A stretch of 59,939 nt of DNA from Streptomyces canus 299MFChir4.1 (GCF_000383615.1 NZ_KB911621.1:1-59939); one strand, 5' to 3'; shown: positions 43,696 to 53,514, counted from the first letter of the stretch. Numbers and translations are program-made. The notes: generated by a model from the sequence alone, not told the origin.

Positions 43696-43744
43696 CAACA
43701 GGTACGGACCAATCTCCCCCCTTCCACCCACACGGAGGTGGAGC

Positions 43745-44944
43745 GTGCTCAAGATGCTCACTCGCCGGATCATGGCGCCGACGGTGGCGGCCGCGCTGCT
43801 CGGCGCCGCCCTCACGGTCCTCACACCGTCCTCCGCGGACGCGGCGGTGCCCGCCACGATCCCCCTGAAGATCACCAACAACTCCGGCCGCGGGGACGCG
43901 GTCTACGTCTACACCCTGGGCACCCTGCTGAGTACGGGGCAGCAGGGCTGGGCGGACGCGAACGGCACCTTCCACGCCTGGCCGGCCGGTGGCAATCCTC
44001 CGACACCGGCGCCCGACGCGTCCATCGCGGGCCCGGCGAACGGGCAGACGAAGACCATTCGGATCCCGAAGTTCTCCGGCCGGATCTACTTCTCCTACGG
44101 CCAGAAGCTCGTCTTCAAGCTGGCCACGGGCGGACTGGTGCAGCCCGCGGTCCAGAACCCGTCCGACCCGAATCGCAACATCCTCTTCAACTGGTCCGAG
44201 TACACGCTCAACGACTCCGGCCTGTGGATCAACAGCACCCAGGTGGACATGTTCTCCGCTCCCTACGCGGTCGGTGTGCAGCGCGCGGACGGGAGCACGC
44301 TCAACACCGGCCACCTCAAGTCGGGCGGCTACAACGGGTTCTACAACTCACTGCGCGGCCAGGCGGGTGGGTGGGCGAACCTGATCCAGACCCGGTCCGA
44401 CGGCACCGTGCTCCGTGCCCTCTCTCCCACCTACGGGTTGGAGACGGGAGCCCTGCCCGCGTCGGTGCTGGACGACTACATCAACCGGGTATGGCAGAAG
44501 TACGCGACGACGAACCTGACGGTCACCCCGTTCACCGACCAGCCGAACACCAAGTACTTCGGCCGGGTGTCGGGCACCGTCATGAACTTCACGAACAGTT
44601 CGGGCGCCGTCGTCACCAGCTTCCAGAAGCCCGACGCGGCCAGCATCTTCGGCTGCTACAAGAACCTCGACGCGCCCAACGACGCTGTGCGCGGCCCCAT
44701 TTCACGCACTCTGTGCGCGGGCTTCAACCGTTCCACCCTCCTGGTCAACCCGAACCAGCCGGACACCGGAACCGCTAACTTCTACCAGGACGCGGTGACC
44801 AACCAGTACGCGAAGAAAATCCACGCGCAGATGGCGGACGGCAAGGCCTACGCCTTCGCTTTCGACGACGTCGGCAACCACGAGTCCCTCGTCCACGACG
44901 GCAACCCGCAACAGGCGTACCTGACACTGGACCCCTTCAACTGA
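43745..44944 (+). CDS. Secreted GH64 beta-1,3-glucanase
   Basis: GTG 43745 follows ACGGAGGTGGA. The 399-residue protein starts with a signal peptide (RRIMAPTVAAALLGAALTVL to SADAAVPA). The mature part matches GH64 laminaripentaose-producing glucanases: IPLKITNNSGRGDAVYVYTL, NWSEYTLNDSGLWINSTQVD, DMFSAPYAVGVQ and CAGFNRSTLLVNPNQPD. It cleaves beta-1,3-glucan of fungal walls outside the cell. A LacI-type palindrome controls it. A second secreted glucanase of family GH16 lies at 53515-55242. Confidence 0.92.
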   Translation: MLKMLTRRIMAPTVAAALLGAALTVLTPSSADAAVPATIPLKITNNSGRGDAVYVYTLGTLLSTGQQGWADANGTFHAWPAGGNPPTPAPDASIAGPANGQTKTIRIPKFSGRIYFSYGQKLVFKLATGGLVQPAVQNPSDPNRNILFNWSEYTLNDSGLWINSTQVDMFSAPYAVGVQRADGSTLNTGHLKSGGYNGFYNSLRGQAGGWANLIQTRSDGTVLRALSPTYGLETGALPASVLDDYINRVWQKYATTNLTVTPFTDQPNTKYFGRVSGTVMNFTNSSGAVVTSFQKPDAASIFGCYKNLDAPNDAVRGPISRTLCAGFNRSTLLVNPNQPDTGTANFYQDAVTNQYAKKIHAQMADGKAYAFAFDDVGNHESLVHDGNPQQAYLTLDPFN

Positions 44945-45230
44945 CGGGCGGTCATCAAGCGGTCCATTCAGCGCATACCGCTGACAAGCGGCATGCGCTG
45001 TTGGTGTCGGCGTAGCCGTGGCCTGTCTACCGAAGGCGAGGACCCCACCGCCCCACTCCCCGACCCCTGGGAACCATTTCGCAACCGCTGAGCTTGTCTG
45101 CCATCGCGGTCAGCTCCAGGGCTCGCCCCCCGACCTCCCGCACCCGGCGTTGCACCCGGTGCGTTGAGATGCCTGATGGAGCTCTCTGACAACGGCCACC
45201 ACCTCCGCCGTTCCGAACGAAAGGACAACA

Positions 45231-45254
45231 GGCCCGCCAGTAAACTGGCGGGCC
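45231..45254. terminator. Strong hairpin downstream of the GH64 gene
   Basis: GGCCCGCCAG (45231-45240) and CTGGCGGGCC (45245-45254) form a perfect 10-bp stem with loop TAAA. No U-run follows, as usual in streptomycetes. It is 287 bases beyond the glucanase stop and directly before a degraded FG-GAP fragment, so it could end either transcript. Confidence 0.6.
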
Positions 45255-45307
45255 ATCCTACGTCGAGCTATCAGCGGTCACCCATCACGGGTGGCCAGGC
45301 ATGCGAC

Positions 45308-45376
45308 GGCAAGGGGTCGTTCGGGGCGCGCACGCGCATCGCCACCGGCTGGCAGGGCTACAAGGGCCTCTTCTAG
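45308..45376 (+). pseudogene. FG-GAP/VCBS repeat tail
   Basis: GKGSFGARTRIATGWQGYKG then LF and a stop resembles the last FG-GAP repeat of Streptomyces extracellular repeat proteins. Only this repeat is present and no start is near, so it is a truncated leftover. The identification rests on about 20 residues. Confidence 0.4.
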
Positions 45377-45479
45377 GAGGGCACTTCTCGGCCACGTCGC
45401 GACGTGTGTCATGCCCGAACAACAGCCCTCAGCGGCCTGGTCACCAGCGCATCAACCTCACATTGGCCGGTCTGAGCAG

Positions 45480-45860
45480 TGGGCCGCCCGCCTTTTTGGT
45501 CAGCCCGCGTCACACCAGCGGTCTGACCGGAATGGATCTGGCGATGCAGCACGCGGCGGAGCTCGATGCCCAGGCCGGGCGGCGTGGCACCGAGCTCACC
45601 AAGCATCTGCTGATGCGGGCCATGGGCTCGATCGATCCCCGCCTGCGGAGCTGACGGCATGGCTGCGCGAGCGGGGCGTGAACGGCAGTGGCGCTGCCGG
45701 ATGGTCACCGCCGGGCCGGGCTCGGGCAAAACGGCAGTACTCGGGCTGATCGCCGCCCTGTCCCATCCCGAACACCGCCTTACCGTCCCGGCCCGCTCCT
45801 TTGGGCTGTCGGAGCGTCTGATGCCGGATGCGGGCAGCGTGGATGTCGCCATACCGCCCA
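45480..45860 (+). pseudogene. STAND-type P-loop NTPase remnant
   Basis: One frame carries HAAELDAQAGRRGTELTKHL and then ELTAWLRERGVNG; the next frame continues with MVTAGPGSGKTAVLGLIAAL, a Walker A followed by SHPEHRLTVPARSFGLSERL. This is the layout of the NTPase start in actinobacterial STAND proteins, often linked to trypsin- or CHAT-like effectors in defence. Two or more frameshifts and the missing Walker B mean that it is dead. Confidence 0.45.
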
Positions 45861-46064
45861 CTGGTCTCGGTGACCCGCGCGAACACGGCCAAGCCGGCCC
45901 ACGGGCCGAGGCGGCGCTCGTCCGAAGCGCCCAAGCCGCGGCGATGCGCGTACCTCCGCCTCCGGCCGCCCACCAGACTCGCCGTGCACGCGGGCTCTCG
46001 ACGGCAGCGCTGGCCTGCCTCTCACACTCGGGGCATGGTGGCGTTCAAAACGTGAGCTGTACCG

Positions 46065-46505
46065 CTACGAATCCTTGGTGAACTTCACGTCCAACCCGCA
46101 CGGCGCATCCGGGTCGTCCGTCGCGCACAGTGCCTTGCCGCCATCCACCACCGCCAGGTCGATATGGCAGTTCTCGGCCGCGCCATCGAATGAAAGAGCA
46201 ATCCAGGAGCCGGACTTGGCGGTCTCGTCGGAGATCTGAGTGTGCTTGCTGGTCGCGACGTAGAAAGCCCAGCCACCTTTGGAGGATTTTCCGGTGCACA
46301 TTTTATCGGCGAGGTTCTTCGAATCGAGACCGCTGGCGGTAAACGTCCGGGCGGCGGCAAAGGCGAACTTCTCGCCGTGCGGTCCCGCCCAGTTCCCGGT
46401 GATGCGGTCTGCCGCGACCTTGGTCGTCGGCTGGCTGCCCGCACAGGCGGTGAGCAGCAGAAACGGCGCCAGGGCGGCGAGTGTTCTCAGGGCGGTACGG
46501 TGCAC
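46065..46505 (-). CDS. Small secreted lipoprotein of unknown function
   Basis: At 146 residues it has a lipoprotein signal (RTALRTLAALAPFLLLTACA, lipobox LTAC with lipidated Cys near 21). The mature part (RITGNWAGPHGEKFAFAAAR, GGWAFYVATSKHTQISDET) is a small beta-rich domain with three further Cys that may form disulfides or a bond to the anchor region. I do not recognise the family; it resembles many actinobacterial lipid-anchored proteins of about 150 residues. It stands alone, with a terminator-like hairpin just upstream. Confidence 0.7.
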   Translation of the reverse strand: MHRTALRTLAALAPFLLLTACAGSQPTTKVAADRITGNWAGPHGEKFAFAAARTFTASGLDSKNLADKMCTGKSSKGGWAFYVATSKHTQISDETAKSGSWIALSFDGAAENCHIDLAVVDGGKALCATDDPDAPCGLDVKFTKDS

Positions 46506-46519
46506 GCGGCCACTCTAAC

Positions 46520-46563
46520 AAGGGGGCGGTACGGAGCCTGACTCAGCTCCTTACCGCCCCTTT
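46520..46563. terminator. Hairpin upstream of the lipoprotein gene
   Basis: GGGGCGGTACGGAGC and GCTCCTTACCGCCCC pair along about 15 bases with one mismatch and an 8-base loop, centred at 46542, flanked by A and T runs on either side (AAC AAG and CTTTG). It is 26 bases after the stop of the unknown fragment on the minus strand, which it would terminate. Confidence 0.55.
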
Positions 46564-46588
46564 GTGTGCTATCTGCTGATAATCCCGG

Positions 46589-46830
46589 CTAGTTCAGCCA
46601 GTCCGAGGTGTCGATGCACTGGTTGACGGGCCACTTCTCCTCTCAGTGGAACTCCTCGCGCACTGCCGCCCCGTGGTAGCTCTCGAATAGCGGGTTCCAG
46701 GAGCGCGGCACCGCATGTGTGGCGGACCGCCAGTCGGAGGTGTTGTACGCATAGAACTTCAGCGTCACGGTGCCGGACTTCTTGTTGATCGACTTGATGC
46801 TCGCCTCGCCGGACGAGGTACAGCCAGGGC
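46589..46830 (-). pseudogene. C-terminal fragment of an unknown protein
   Basis: The frame reads ASIKSINKKSGTVTLKFYAY, NTSDWRSATHAVPRSWNPLF and ESYHGAAVREEFH, then TGA at 46643, followed in the same frame by EKWPVNQCIDTSDWLN and a second stop. An in-frame stop inside an otherwise continuous sequence and an IS630 junction upstream at about 46830 show that it is decayed. I do not recognise the family. Confidence 0.4.
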
Positions 46831-47010
46831 CCGGGGCCCGATCTGCGACCAGGCTCTGCGCCACCGCTGAACCGACCGGACGCTGACCCGAAGGTCGTGA
46901 GCGATGACCGGGTTCTCGTCGCCCTGCCTGAACCGCTCGGCGGCCTCCATCCTCAACTTCTCGCGGAAGGCACGCCGTTCGTCGGTCAGTCCGCCCCTTG
47001 CGCATACCTC
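46830..47010 (-). pseudogene. IS630-family transposase N-terminal remnant
   Basis: GLTDERRAFREKLRMEAAER followed by FRQGDENPVIAHDLRVSVRS and VQRWRRAWSQIGPRAL is the helix-turn-helix of IS630-type transposases. The DDE domain is absent; the frame runs into an unrelated fragment near 46830. Confidence 0.7.
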
Positions 47011-47059
47011 ATGCGTTCGGCATACCGCAGGGATCAAGAGGCGTCAGCCTCTACGACAC

Positions 47060-47706
47060 CACCCTTTGAAGGTCAGAAACCGCTACGTTGCCGAGAAGAC
47101 TTCAGTGCGCGCCGAACCCCTCCACCAGCACGCACGGATGCTGGTGGAGGAGTTCGGCGCGCACTATGCCTTTCCCGTGAAACGCAACCAGTTGCAGTTG
47201 TGGAAGGCGTTCCGGAAGGTTGCCCTGGCACAAGGTGAGGGCTTCCTTCCGCTCCACGGTGCGTGCCCATGGCCGCATCGACACCCGGGTGGTGGAGGTG
47301 GTCACCTTCGCCGGCCTGGACTTCCCGTATACGCGGCAGGTCGCGCGCATCACCCGGTACCGTACGATCAAGGCGAGCGGGAAGCGCAGTCGGGAGACGG
47401 TGTACGCGATCACCAATCTGCCCTTCAGGGCGGCGGGTCCACAGCGGATCGGGGAACTCGTGCAGAGCGAATGGGGCATCGAGAGCAAGATCCATTGTGT
47501 GCGGATGTGACCTTCGGCGAGGACGCCTCCCACGTCCGCACCGGCCACGGAGCCCAGAACATGGCCATGTTGAGGCCGACCGTCATGTACTTCCTGCGCC
47601 AGGCCGGTAGTTCGATCGCCGACGCGCGCCGCCAGCTCGCCCTCGCGCCGCACACCGTCCCGCTCGACATCTTCGGTATCCCCTGTGGCCTGCACACTCA
47701 CGCCTG
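47060..47706 (+). pseudogene. ISAs1-family transposase remnant
   Basis: Fragments in shifted frames read VRAHGRIDTRVVEVVTFAGL DFPYTRQ, ITRYRTIKASGKRSRETVYA ITNL, then WGIESKIHCVRM and VTFGEDASHVRTGHGAQNMA MLR, the C-terminal order of ISAs1/IS4-like transposases. At least two frameshifts (near 47260 and 47508) inactivate it. The N-terminal third is gone. Confidence 0.65.
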
Positions 47707-47982
47707 AAATGCGACCTTGCAACATCCCTGCAGGGCAAGCCCAGTCGCGGGCGGCCTGCACGATGGTGGACCCGGCGTCGCGCACCCGCCACCCCGTAGC
47801 CTGGCGTAATTGCTGGGTGAACCGGATTTCGGCCGGGACTTGACGGCTCGGCGTGAAACGAACGCCGCTTGCTGCCGGTTCAGCTCACGGCACGGCATAC
47901 CGCGCGGCAGGATGACCGCCCAGCCTCGGCCTTCATTGTGAACGCCTCGCTCGCGGGGGAAGGCCACACATCCGGGTAAATT
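47707..47982. other. Stretch with no gene seen
   Basis: Only short open frames without family similarity occur between the ISAs1 remnant and the stop of the alpha/beta hydrolase. It may contain the IS end and the hydrolase terminator. Confidence 0.4.
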
Positions 47983-48795
47983 CTAGCGGCCAGCTGCCTC
48001 TTCGATGACAGAGGCAACCTTGTCCGGATGCGAGATGTAGACAGCGTGGCTGGACTCGGGGACCTCGGTGATCTTCGCATGCGCCCGTGTGTACATCCAG
48101 CGCTCAAGATCCGGGCTGGCGATTAGGTCCTTTCCGGCGACAATTCCGTAGCTAGGCTTGGTCTTCCATGCGGCCGTCGTCACCGGTGTGTCAAAAACCT
48201 CTGCAGCGACCAGAACTTGCGATTTGGCCATGAAATCGGCCTGACGCGCGGGGAGATCGGCTGCGAAATCGGCATGGAATTTCTGCGGATCGAGCATGAG
48301 ATACCCGTCATCGGTGGGCTTGATGTCATGGGTGGGAGAGGGGATGCGCTCAAACAGATTATTGAGGCTCTCGCCAATGTCGGGTACGGCAGCTGCTACA
48401 TAGACCAGCGCCTTCACCTTGGGGTCGTCGCCGGCCTGGGTGATGACCTCTCCGCCGTAGCTGTGGCCGACCAGCACGACGGGCCCGTCCTGCATTGCGA
48501 TAGCGCGGCGCGTTGCCGCGACGTCGTCTGCCAGGCTGGTCTCGGGTTCCTGGACAATACTGACGTTGTAGCCCTTCGCCACCAAGCGGTCATAAACACC
48601 CTGCCAGCCCGATCCATCGGCAAGCGCACCGTGCACCAAGATAACATTGCGGACCTCGGGCGTCTTGCTCTCGACCTGTACAGGCGAGGCATGGCCGTTG
48701 GCCGTAACTTCGGCCGTTGCCGGTGACGCCAGAATAGCCGTCGCCGCGATGCTGGCCAGCCCCAGAGTAACCGCGGGGAAAATCTTCTTCATCAT
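47983..48795 (-). CDS. Exported alpha/beta hydrolase, lower-GC and proteobacterial in style
   Basis: ATG 48795 follows AGGAAGAATCCAG and gives 270 residues. A Gram-negative-style signal peptide (MMKKIFPAVTLGLASIAATA, ending SPATAEV) precedes RNVILVHGALADGSGWQGVY and the nucleophile elbow VVLVGHSYGGEVITQAGDD. The catalytic His is in SSHAVYISHPDKV. Codon third positions and overall composition (for example around 48330-48380) are clearly less G/C rich than in all neighbours. Related hydrolases are common in alphaproteobacteria and xanthomonads, so recent transfer is likely. It is homologous to the native-style hydrolase at 27674. Confidence 0.88.
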   Translation of the reverse strand: MMKKIFPAVTLGLASIAATAILASPATAEVTANGHASPVQVESKTPEVRNVILVHGALADGSGWQGVYDRLVAKGYNVSIVQEPETSLADDVAATRRAIAMQDGPVVLVGHSYGGEVITQAGDDPKVKALVYVAAAVPDIGESLNNLFERIPSPTHDIKPTDDGYLMLDPQKFHADFAADLPARQADFMAKSQVLVAAEVFDTPVTTAAWKTKPSYGIVAGKDLIASPDLERWMYTRAHAKITEVPESSHAVYISHPDKVASVIEEAAGR

Positions 48796-49160
48796 CTGGA
48801 TTCTTCCTACTACTTAATCGTTCAGCTCGTTGCAGTCGCAGCGAGGAAGGCGATCGGCGCAATCTGACGATTCGTCGAAATTGGACATTCATCGTACGGA
48901 CCGGCGCACCCGCCGTGAGTGGAGTCACGGAGGGCAACTTCTTACGTTGACGCCGTGAGGCCAATCGTGGGGTGGTGGCCGACCCTGACGCCACGCAGGA
49001 CGCAGAATATGCAACTAACGGACTATGGCCTCAAACACGGCCGAAGACGGGAATATCTGAGCCTTCGAGGCGATGACCTGCCTGCGCTTCCGCTACATCG
49101 TCTGCGCCGGAACGCGGATTCGTGAGTGCCGGTTCGCCGCGTACGGATGATCTCGGGCCG
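48796..49160. other. Intergenic region between the hydrolase and IclR genes
   Basis: No gene is visible. The first 100 bases share the lower G/C content of the hydrolase, so the transferred segment probably includes its own promoter and ends near 48900. The rest is ordinary high-GC sequence. Confidence 0.45.
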
Positions 49161-49973
49161 CTATTCGACGCTGTGGGTGTCAAGAACGTCCTGGATGGTC
49201 ACATCGAGCGATTCGAGCCTTACTGAGGAGCTCGGTCCGAGCACGGTGGCGAGGCGGGGGCCGAGTTCGGCGCAGGCGGCGAGCAGCGGCGTCGCGAAGC
49301 GGTGCAGGACCGGCTCGGCCACCCGGGAGGGATGACCGGCGATGGCAAGCGACCCTAGGGCATGGCCTGAATCGGGGTCGAGTACCGGTGCCGCGATGCC
49401 GTTGAGCGCCGGGTGGTTGGCGGACTGCGAGATGGCGTAGCGCTGGCGGCGAATCTCGGCGAGCTGCTCGGGTAGATCGGTACGCACGGGGTGGCTCTCC
49501 GGTGCGAGGAGGACTTCGTCGACCTGTTGGGCGGGGAGGAACGCGAGGATTACTGCTCCCGCGCACCCTGAGGTCAATGGCGAGCGTTCGCCGATGTGCG
49601 CGATCGGATGGACGGCTGTGCCAGGGGGGTCGGCACGGAGCACGATGACACGGTGGGCTCCGCTGCGGAGTAGCAGGCTTATTGTCGCGCCCACGTCGGC
49701 GGAGAGTCGCGTGAGTACCGGGCGCACGCGGTGCAGGAGTGCGGGACGTGGCCCCACAAGTGAGGCGAGGGCGAGCGCGCGACCGCCGACCCGGTAGCCG
49801 CGGCGCCCGATGTGGTCGACGTAACCGTGCTCCTGCAAGTTTCGCAGCACCCGGTAAGCCTTGGTCTGGGGCAGGCCTGCGCGCTCGGCGATCGTCTTCA
49901 GGGCGGCTGGCTGCTGTAGGCCGGCGAGCGTCTCGAGGATCCAGAGGGCGCGAATGTGCCCATCCTCGGGCAT
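49161..49973 (-). CDS. IclR-family transcriptional regulator
   Basis: The 270-residue protein begins with the IclR winged helix (IRALWILETLAGLQQPAALK, TIAERAGLPQTKAYRVLRNL, GYVDHIGRRGYRVGGRALAL). The ligand domain follows: VHPIAHIGERSPLTSGCAGA and LNGIAAPVLDPDSGHALGSL AIAG. IclR proteins sense small aromatic or sugar metabolites and often control a neighbouring catabolic operon, but here the neighbours are a transferred hydrolase and transposase debris. Its target is therefore unknown. Confidence 0.9.
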   Translation of the reverse strand: MPEDGHIRALWILETLAGLQQPAALKTIAERAGLPQTKAYRVLRNLQEHGYVDHIGRRGYRVGGRALALASLVGPRPALLHRVRPVLTRLSADVGATISLLLRSGAHRVIVLRADPPGTAVHPIAHIGERSPLTSGCAGAVILAFLPAQQVDEVLLAPESHPVRTDLPEQLAEIRRQRYAISQSANHPALNGIAAPVLDPDSGHALGSLAIAGHPSRVAEPVLHRFATPLLAACAELGPRLATVLGPSSSVRLESLDVTIQDVLDTHSVE

Positions 49974-50613
49974 GATCAGGGCCTTTCTCCGGTGGTTGCA
50001 TGTTCAGCACCTTGTGTCGTCGAGGATAGCGGGCACCGACGAATGGCGAGATGACGCTGGTCACCTTCCGCCAGGCGTGGAACTGCCCGGACATCGACAT
50101 GCCCGCCCCATTCCAGCGCCCGCAGGGGACCTGCGATCGCCGGCCGATCGCACGTGACGCGGTTGCCGAGATCACGCCTGCACGGAGTCAGTGCCAGGAC
50201 CCAGTTGATGACAGTGTTGAGGTCGCGGGGCGTAATCGGACCGAGTAGCGGCGGGGCTGCGCCCGGTGCGTGGCGCCGCATCTATCGCGCCTGACGCCGG
50301 CTGAGACTGTGGCTGCCACAAAATTCGCGATCTGCTCAACGGGGACACAGGGGGCAAGTCACCACCCATTCAGTCGAGACGAAACCCGAGCCATCATCGT
50401 CAACATCTTCGATCTCGCCGACATGATCGTCACCGAATGCAGCCTGCCCCGCGGGACATCGCCAACTCCTTGCTGGGCGAACGCCAAGGTCGCTGACAGT
50501 GAGGCTTTTCAGCGTGGTCACCGATCGGGGGACGGCGTAGGCGTCCGCAACGCACAAGGCTCCGGTGCCGATGAGGGAGGTGTTCGACGTCTCAACTCGC
50601 TCGCGCAGGAGCC
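49974..50613. other. About 640 bases with no recognisable gene
   Basis: Short open frames on both strands lack coding character and known motifs. The stretch presumably contains the IclR promoter on its left side and the damaged left end of an IS5-type element on its right. Confidence 0.4.
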
Positions 50614-51167
50614 TTGTTGGTTCGCCATCCTGCCGCACTCGACCTGCCTCATACCCTGGTCGAGTGGGTCACCATGCTCATCGTCACCCGCGAGGGTGAC
50701 CGCCGCTGCAAGCTCCCGCCGCACCAGCGTGCGCTGGTCGGTCTGGTGTACCTGCGCCAGCACATCACGCTCGCGCAGCTTGCAGCCGGCTTCGGTATCT
50801 CGATCGGCACCGCCCATGCCTACACAGCCGCGGTGATCGGCCTGCTCGCCGATCGCGCTCCTGGCCTGCTGCGTACGTTGCGCGAAGCCGATCCCGACTT
50901 CGTCCTGTTGGACGGCACCCTTGCCGAGTGCGACCGAGTCGGCGACAGCCGCGCCGACTACTCCCACAAGCACCGTCGGCACGGAGTGAACGTGCAGGTG
51001 GTGACCGACCCGGCAGGGCGACTGCTGTGGATCCCGCCCGCACTACCCGACCGCGCTCACGACCTGACGGCGGCCCGCACCACCGCATCATCCGAATCTG
51101 TGAATGCCAAGGCGTCCCGATCCTCGCCGACAGGGCATACATGGGCGCCGGTGTCAACGCTCCCTGA
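50614..51167 (+). pseudogene. IS5-type (DDE_Tnp_4) transposase, truncated
   Basis: From a TTG at 50614 the frame reads LVRHPAALDLPHTLVEWVTM, RRCKLPPHQRALVGLVYLRQ and HITLAQLAAGFGISIGTAHA, the HTH_Tnp_4 part. The catalytic domain starts FVLLDGTLAECDRVGDSRAD YSHK and breaks at about 51080; the next frame continues IIRICECQGVPILADRAYMG AG and stops. The last third with the catalytic Glu is missing. A 16-codon tail resembling the C-terminus of this family is at 59451-59501. Confidence 0.8.
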
Positions 51168-51235
51168 AATCTGGTTCTGGATCACTTTTGGTGCAGAGCC
51201 ACGGAGCGTCACCGAATCCACAATCATGAACGGTC

Positions 51236-52650
51236 GTGGCTGACACTCTCCTGCAGGACCTCTGGTTCCACCACGCCGACGACGTCGCGCTGGACGCCAT
51301 CACCATCCAACCCCGACGCGTGACCCTCCACGCACCACAACCAGCAGGTCAGCTGCTTGCCCGTCGTGCAGAGCCGTGTCGGCCAGCGTTCACAGCCGGT
51401 ACCTGCGCCGACTCGATGAAGCCGCCGCTGCGGGGCGCAGGTGGTGGTGGAGTTACAGGTCCGACGGTTCCGCTGCCACGGACCCGCCTGCCCCAAGACC
51501 ACGTTCGTCGAGCAGGTACCCGGGCTGACCTTCCGTCACAGACGGCGAAGCCAGGGACTGCAGGCGGCTCTGCAGCGGGTGGCGCTGATGCTGGCCGGCC
51601 GGGCCGGAGCCAGACTCGCGGACGCGGTGGCCTCTCCGGTGAGCCGCTCGACGCTGCTGCGGCTGATACGGGCCGTCCTTGAGAGCGCGCCAGCCACACC
51701 GCGCGTGCTGGGCATCGACGAGTTCGAGTTCGCCCTGCGCAAGGGCCATGTCTACGCCACCGTCCTGGTCGATATCGAGACTCGGCGCGTGGTCGACCTG
51801 CTGCCCGACCGCACCATCAAAACTGTCCCGCTGCCTGGCCGCCCACCCTGGCGTCGAAGTGATCTGCCGCGACCGCTCCGCCTCATTCGCCGAGGCCGGA
51901 CGCCTCGGAGCCCCTGAAGCGATCCACGTCGCAGACCGCTACCACCTGTGGCACAACCTCGCCGAGGCCGTCGAGAAGACCGTGGTTCAACACCGGGCTC
52001 TGCTGCCCGAACCCGTACCGGAGCCCGATCCCGCCGGAGCAGCGCCCGTGTCGCTGCCACCGCTGTCGGCGCCGCCCAGGAGAACGGGACGCCTTGCTGA
52101 CCGGGTCCGCGAACAGCACGCCGCGGTCCACAGGCTCCTGGCCACCGGCGCCGGCCTGAAGACCATCGCCCGCCAGCTGGGCGTGGCCCGCAACACCGTC
52201 CGCCGCTATGCGCAGGCGACCGACCCCGATGAACTGCTGGTGGGACGCTGGACCGGACGGCCCAGCATCCTCGACCCCTTCAAACCGCACATCGACCAGC
52301 GGTTCGCCCAGGGCTGCACCAACGCCCGGCGCTTGTTCGAGGAAATCGCGCAGCGCGGCTACCCGGGCAAGGAGCAGATCGTCCGCAAGTACGTCCACCG
52401 GCTCCGCCTGGCTTTCCCGCACCAGGCCCCGCCCCGGCGCAGGCGCTCGGTCCGCGACGTCACGGGCTGGCTCACCCGCCACCCCGACCGGCTCGACGCC
52501 GACGATGCCCAGCGTCTGAAGGAGCTCCTGGCCCGTGTCCCGGTCCTGGCCGCGACCTCCCGACATGGCCGACAGCTCAAGGAGTGGACCGCCGCAGTCC
52601 ACGCCGACCAAGTCCCGGCCCTGCACCCGTTCGCCGCCGGCCTCCTCTAG
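51236..52650 (+). pseudogene. ISL3-family transposase with two frameshifts and a lost C-terminus
   Basis: GTG 51236 opens LLQDLWFHHADDVALDAITI. The frame breaks near 51400, resuming with VVELQVRRFRCHGPACPKTT (zinc-ribbon style) and RVLGIDEFEFALRKGHVYAT plus VLVDIETRRVVDLLPDRT. A second break near 51850 leads to GVEVICRDRSASFAEAGRLG, DRYHLWHNLAEAVEKTVVQH and the IS-typical VARNTVRRYAQA linker. The frame ends at HPFAAGLL, before the family's final catalytic-Glu region, where an IS5-type element begins. Inserted sequences and drift have inactivated it. Confidence 0.85.
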
Positions 52651-52704
52651 GTCGTGTTTTTGAAAGTCGGCTCGTTCCTCGTCCCGTGCCGTAATGATCT
52701 CGGT

Positions 52705-53190
52705 GTGGGGCGAGGCGATCTTTCTGACGAACAGTGGGCAGTGCTGGAGCCGTTGTTGCCGGTCGCGGCGTTGGGCCGGCCGTCGCTGGGACGGCGGAAG
52801 CTGATCGACGGGATCCGGTGGCGGGTGCGCACTGGTGCACCGTGGAGGGATCTGCCGTCAGCGTACGGGCCGTGGCAGACGGTCTACGGGCTCTTCCGGC
52901 GCTGGCAACGCAACGGCACCTGGCCTGTGCTGCTGACCGGACTGCAGGCTCAGGCAGATGCGGCAGGGCTGATCACGTGGGAAGTCAACGTCGACTCCAC
53001 GATCTGCCGGGCTCATCAGCATGCTGCAGGCGCCCGCCGCGACAGCCCGGCCCAGAAGGAACCGCCCGGCGGAGTCCACACAGAGCCCGACGACCACGGT
53101 CTGGGACGACGCGCGGGTGCGATGACGATGTGCTGGCGCGACGGGCACAGAGCCGTCGTCCTCGACGGCCGGGAGGAGGTCGATCTCTGA
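52705..53190 (+). pseudogene. IS5-family transposase, C-terminally damaged
   Basis: GTG 52705 starts GRGDLSDEQWAVLEPLLPVA, then RRKLIDGIRWRVRTGAPWRD LP and YGLFRRWQRNGTWPVLLTGL, with VDSTICRAHQHAAGARRDSP as the catalytic Asp block. After DDHGLGR near 53105 the sequence leaves the family (no GGLTTKIHL follows) and stops at 53190. It interrupts the ISL3 transposase on its left. Confidence 0.8.
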
Positions 53191-53201
53191 CCGGCGAGCG
53201 T

Positions 53202-53243
53202 GGCCGGCCAAGGGAGCAGGTCTGGTTGCTCCCTTGGCCGGCC
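53202..53243. repeat. Perfect 17-bp inverted repeat hairpin
   Basis: GGCCGGCCAAGGGAGCA (53202-53218) is repeated exactly inverted at 53227-53243 (TGCTCCCTTGGCCGGCC), with an 8-base loop GGTCTGGT. Twelve bases beyond the IS5 remnant and about 270 bases from the GH16 stop, it could be a terminator or the preserved end of a mobile element. There is no U-run. Confidence 0.6.
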
Positions 53244-53514
53244 GGGGTCGCTCAAGCAGCTGGACAAGGCGGTGGGGGAGACCGCGCTGGTCAGGGGACG
53301 ACCGGGCGACCTCGGCTATGCCGAGCACGACATGGTCGCTGCGGGTCGGATGACGCCCTCCAGGCCCGATCGGTCCGGGGGGGGGCGGTTCACGGTGACA
53401 TCCGCACAGCGGCTCACGCTGACGGTAGCCGGCCGGCGAACTCGCTGAGAACCGACGGACGGTCCGGGCCGAGCGGAAGCCGGTGTCGGCCGGTGGTCGA
53501 GGTTCCCCTCACTC
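53244..53514. other. Stretch with no gene seen, downstream of the GH16 gene
   Basis: A poly-G run (GGGGGGGGCGG near 53380) and short open frames are present, none recognisable. The region is the 3' side of the minus-strand glucanase gene. Confidence 0.4.

Noticed and set aside
44968..45228. Minus-strand frame downstream of the GH64 gene
   Set aside because: Arg/Gly-rich translation, no start signal and no family; the region holds a hairpin and repeat-protein debris instead.
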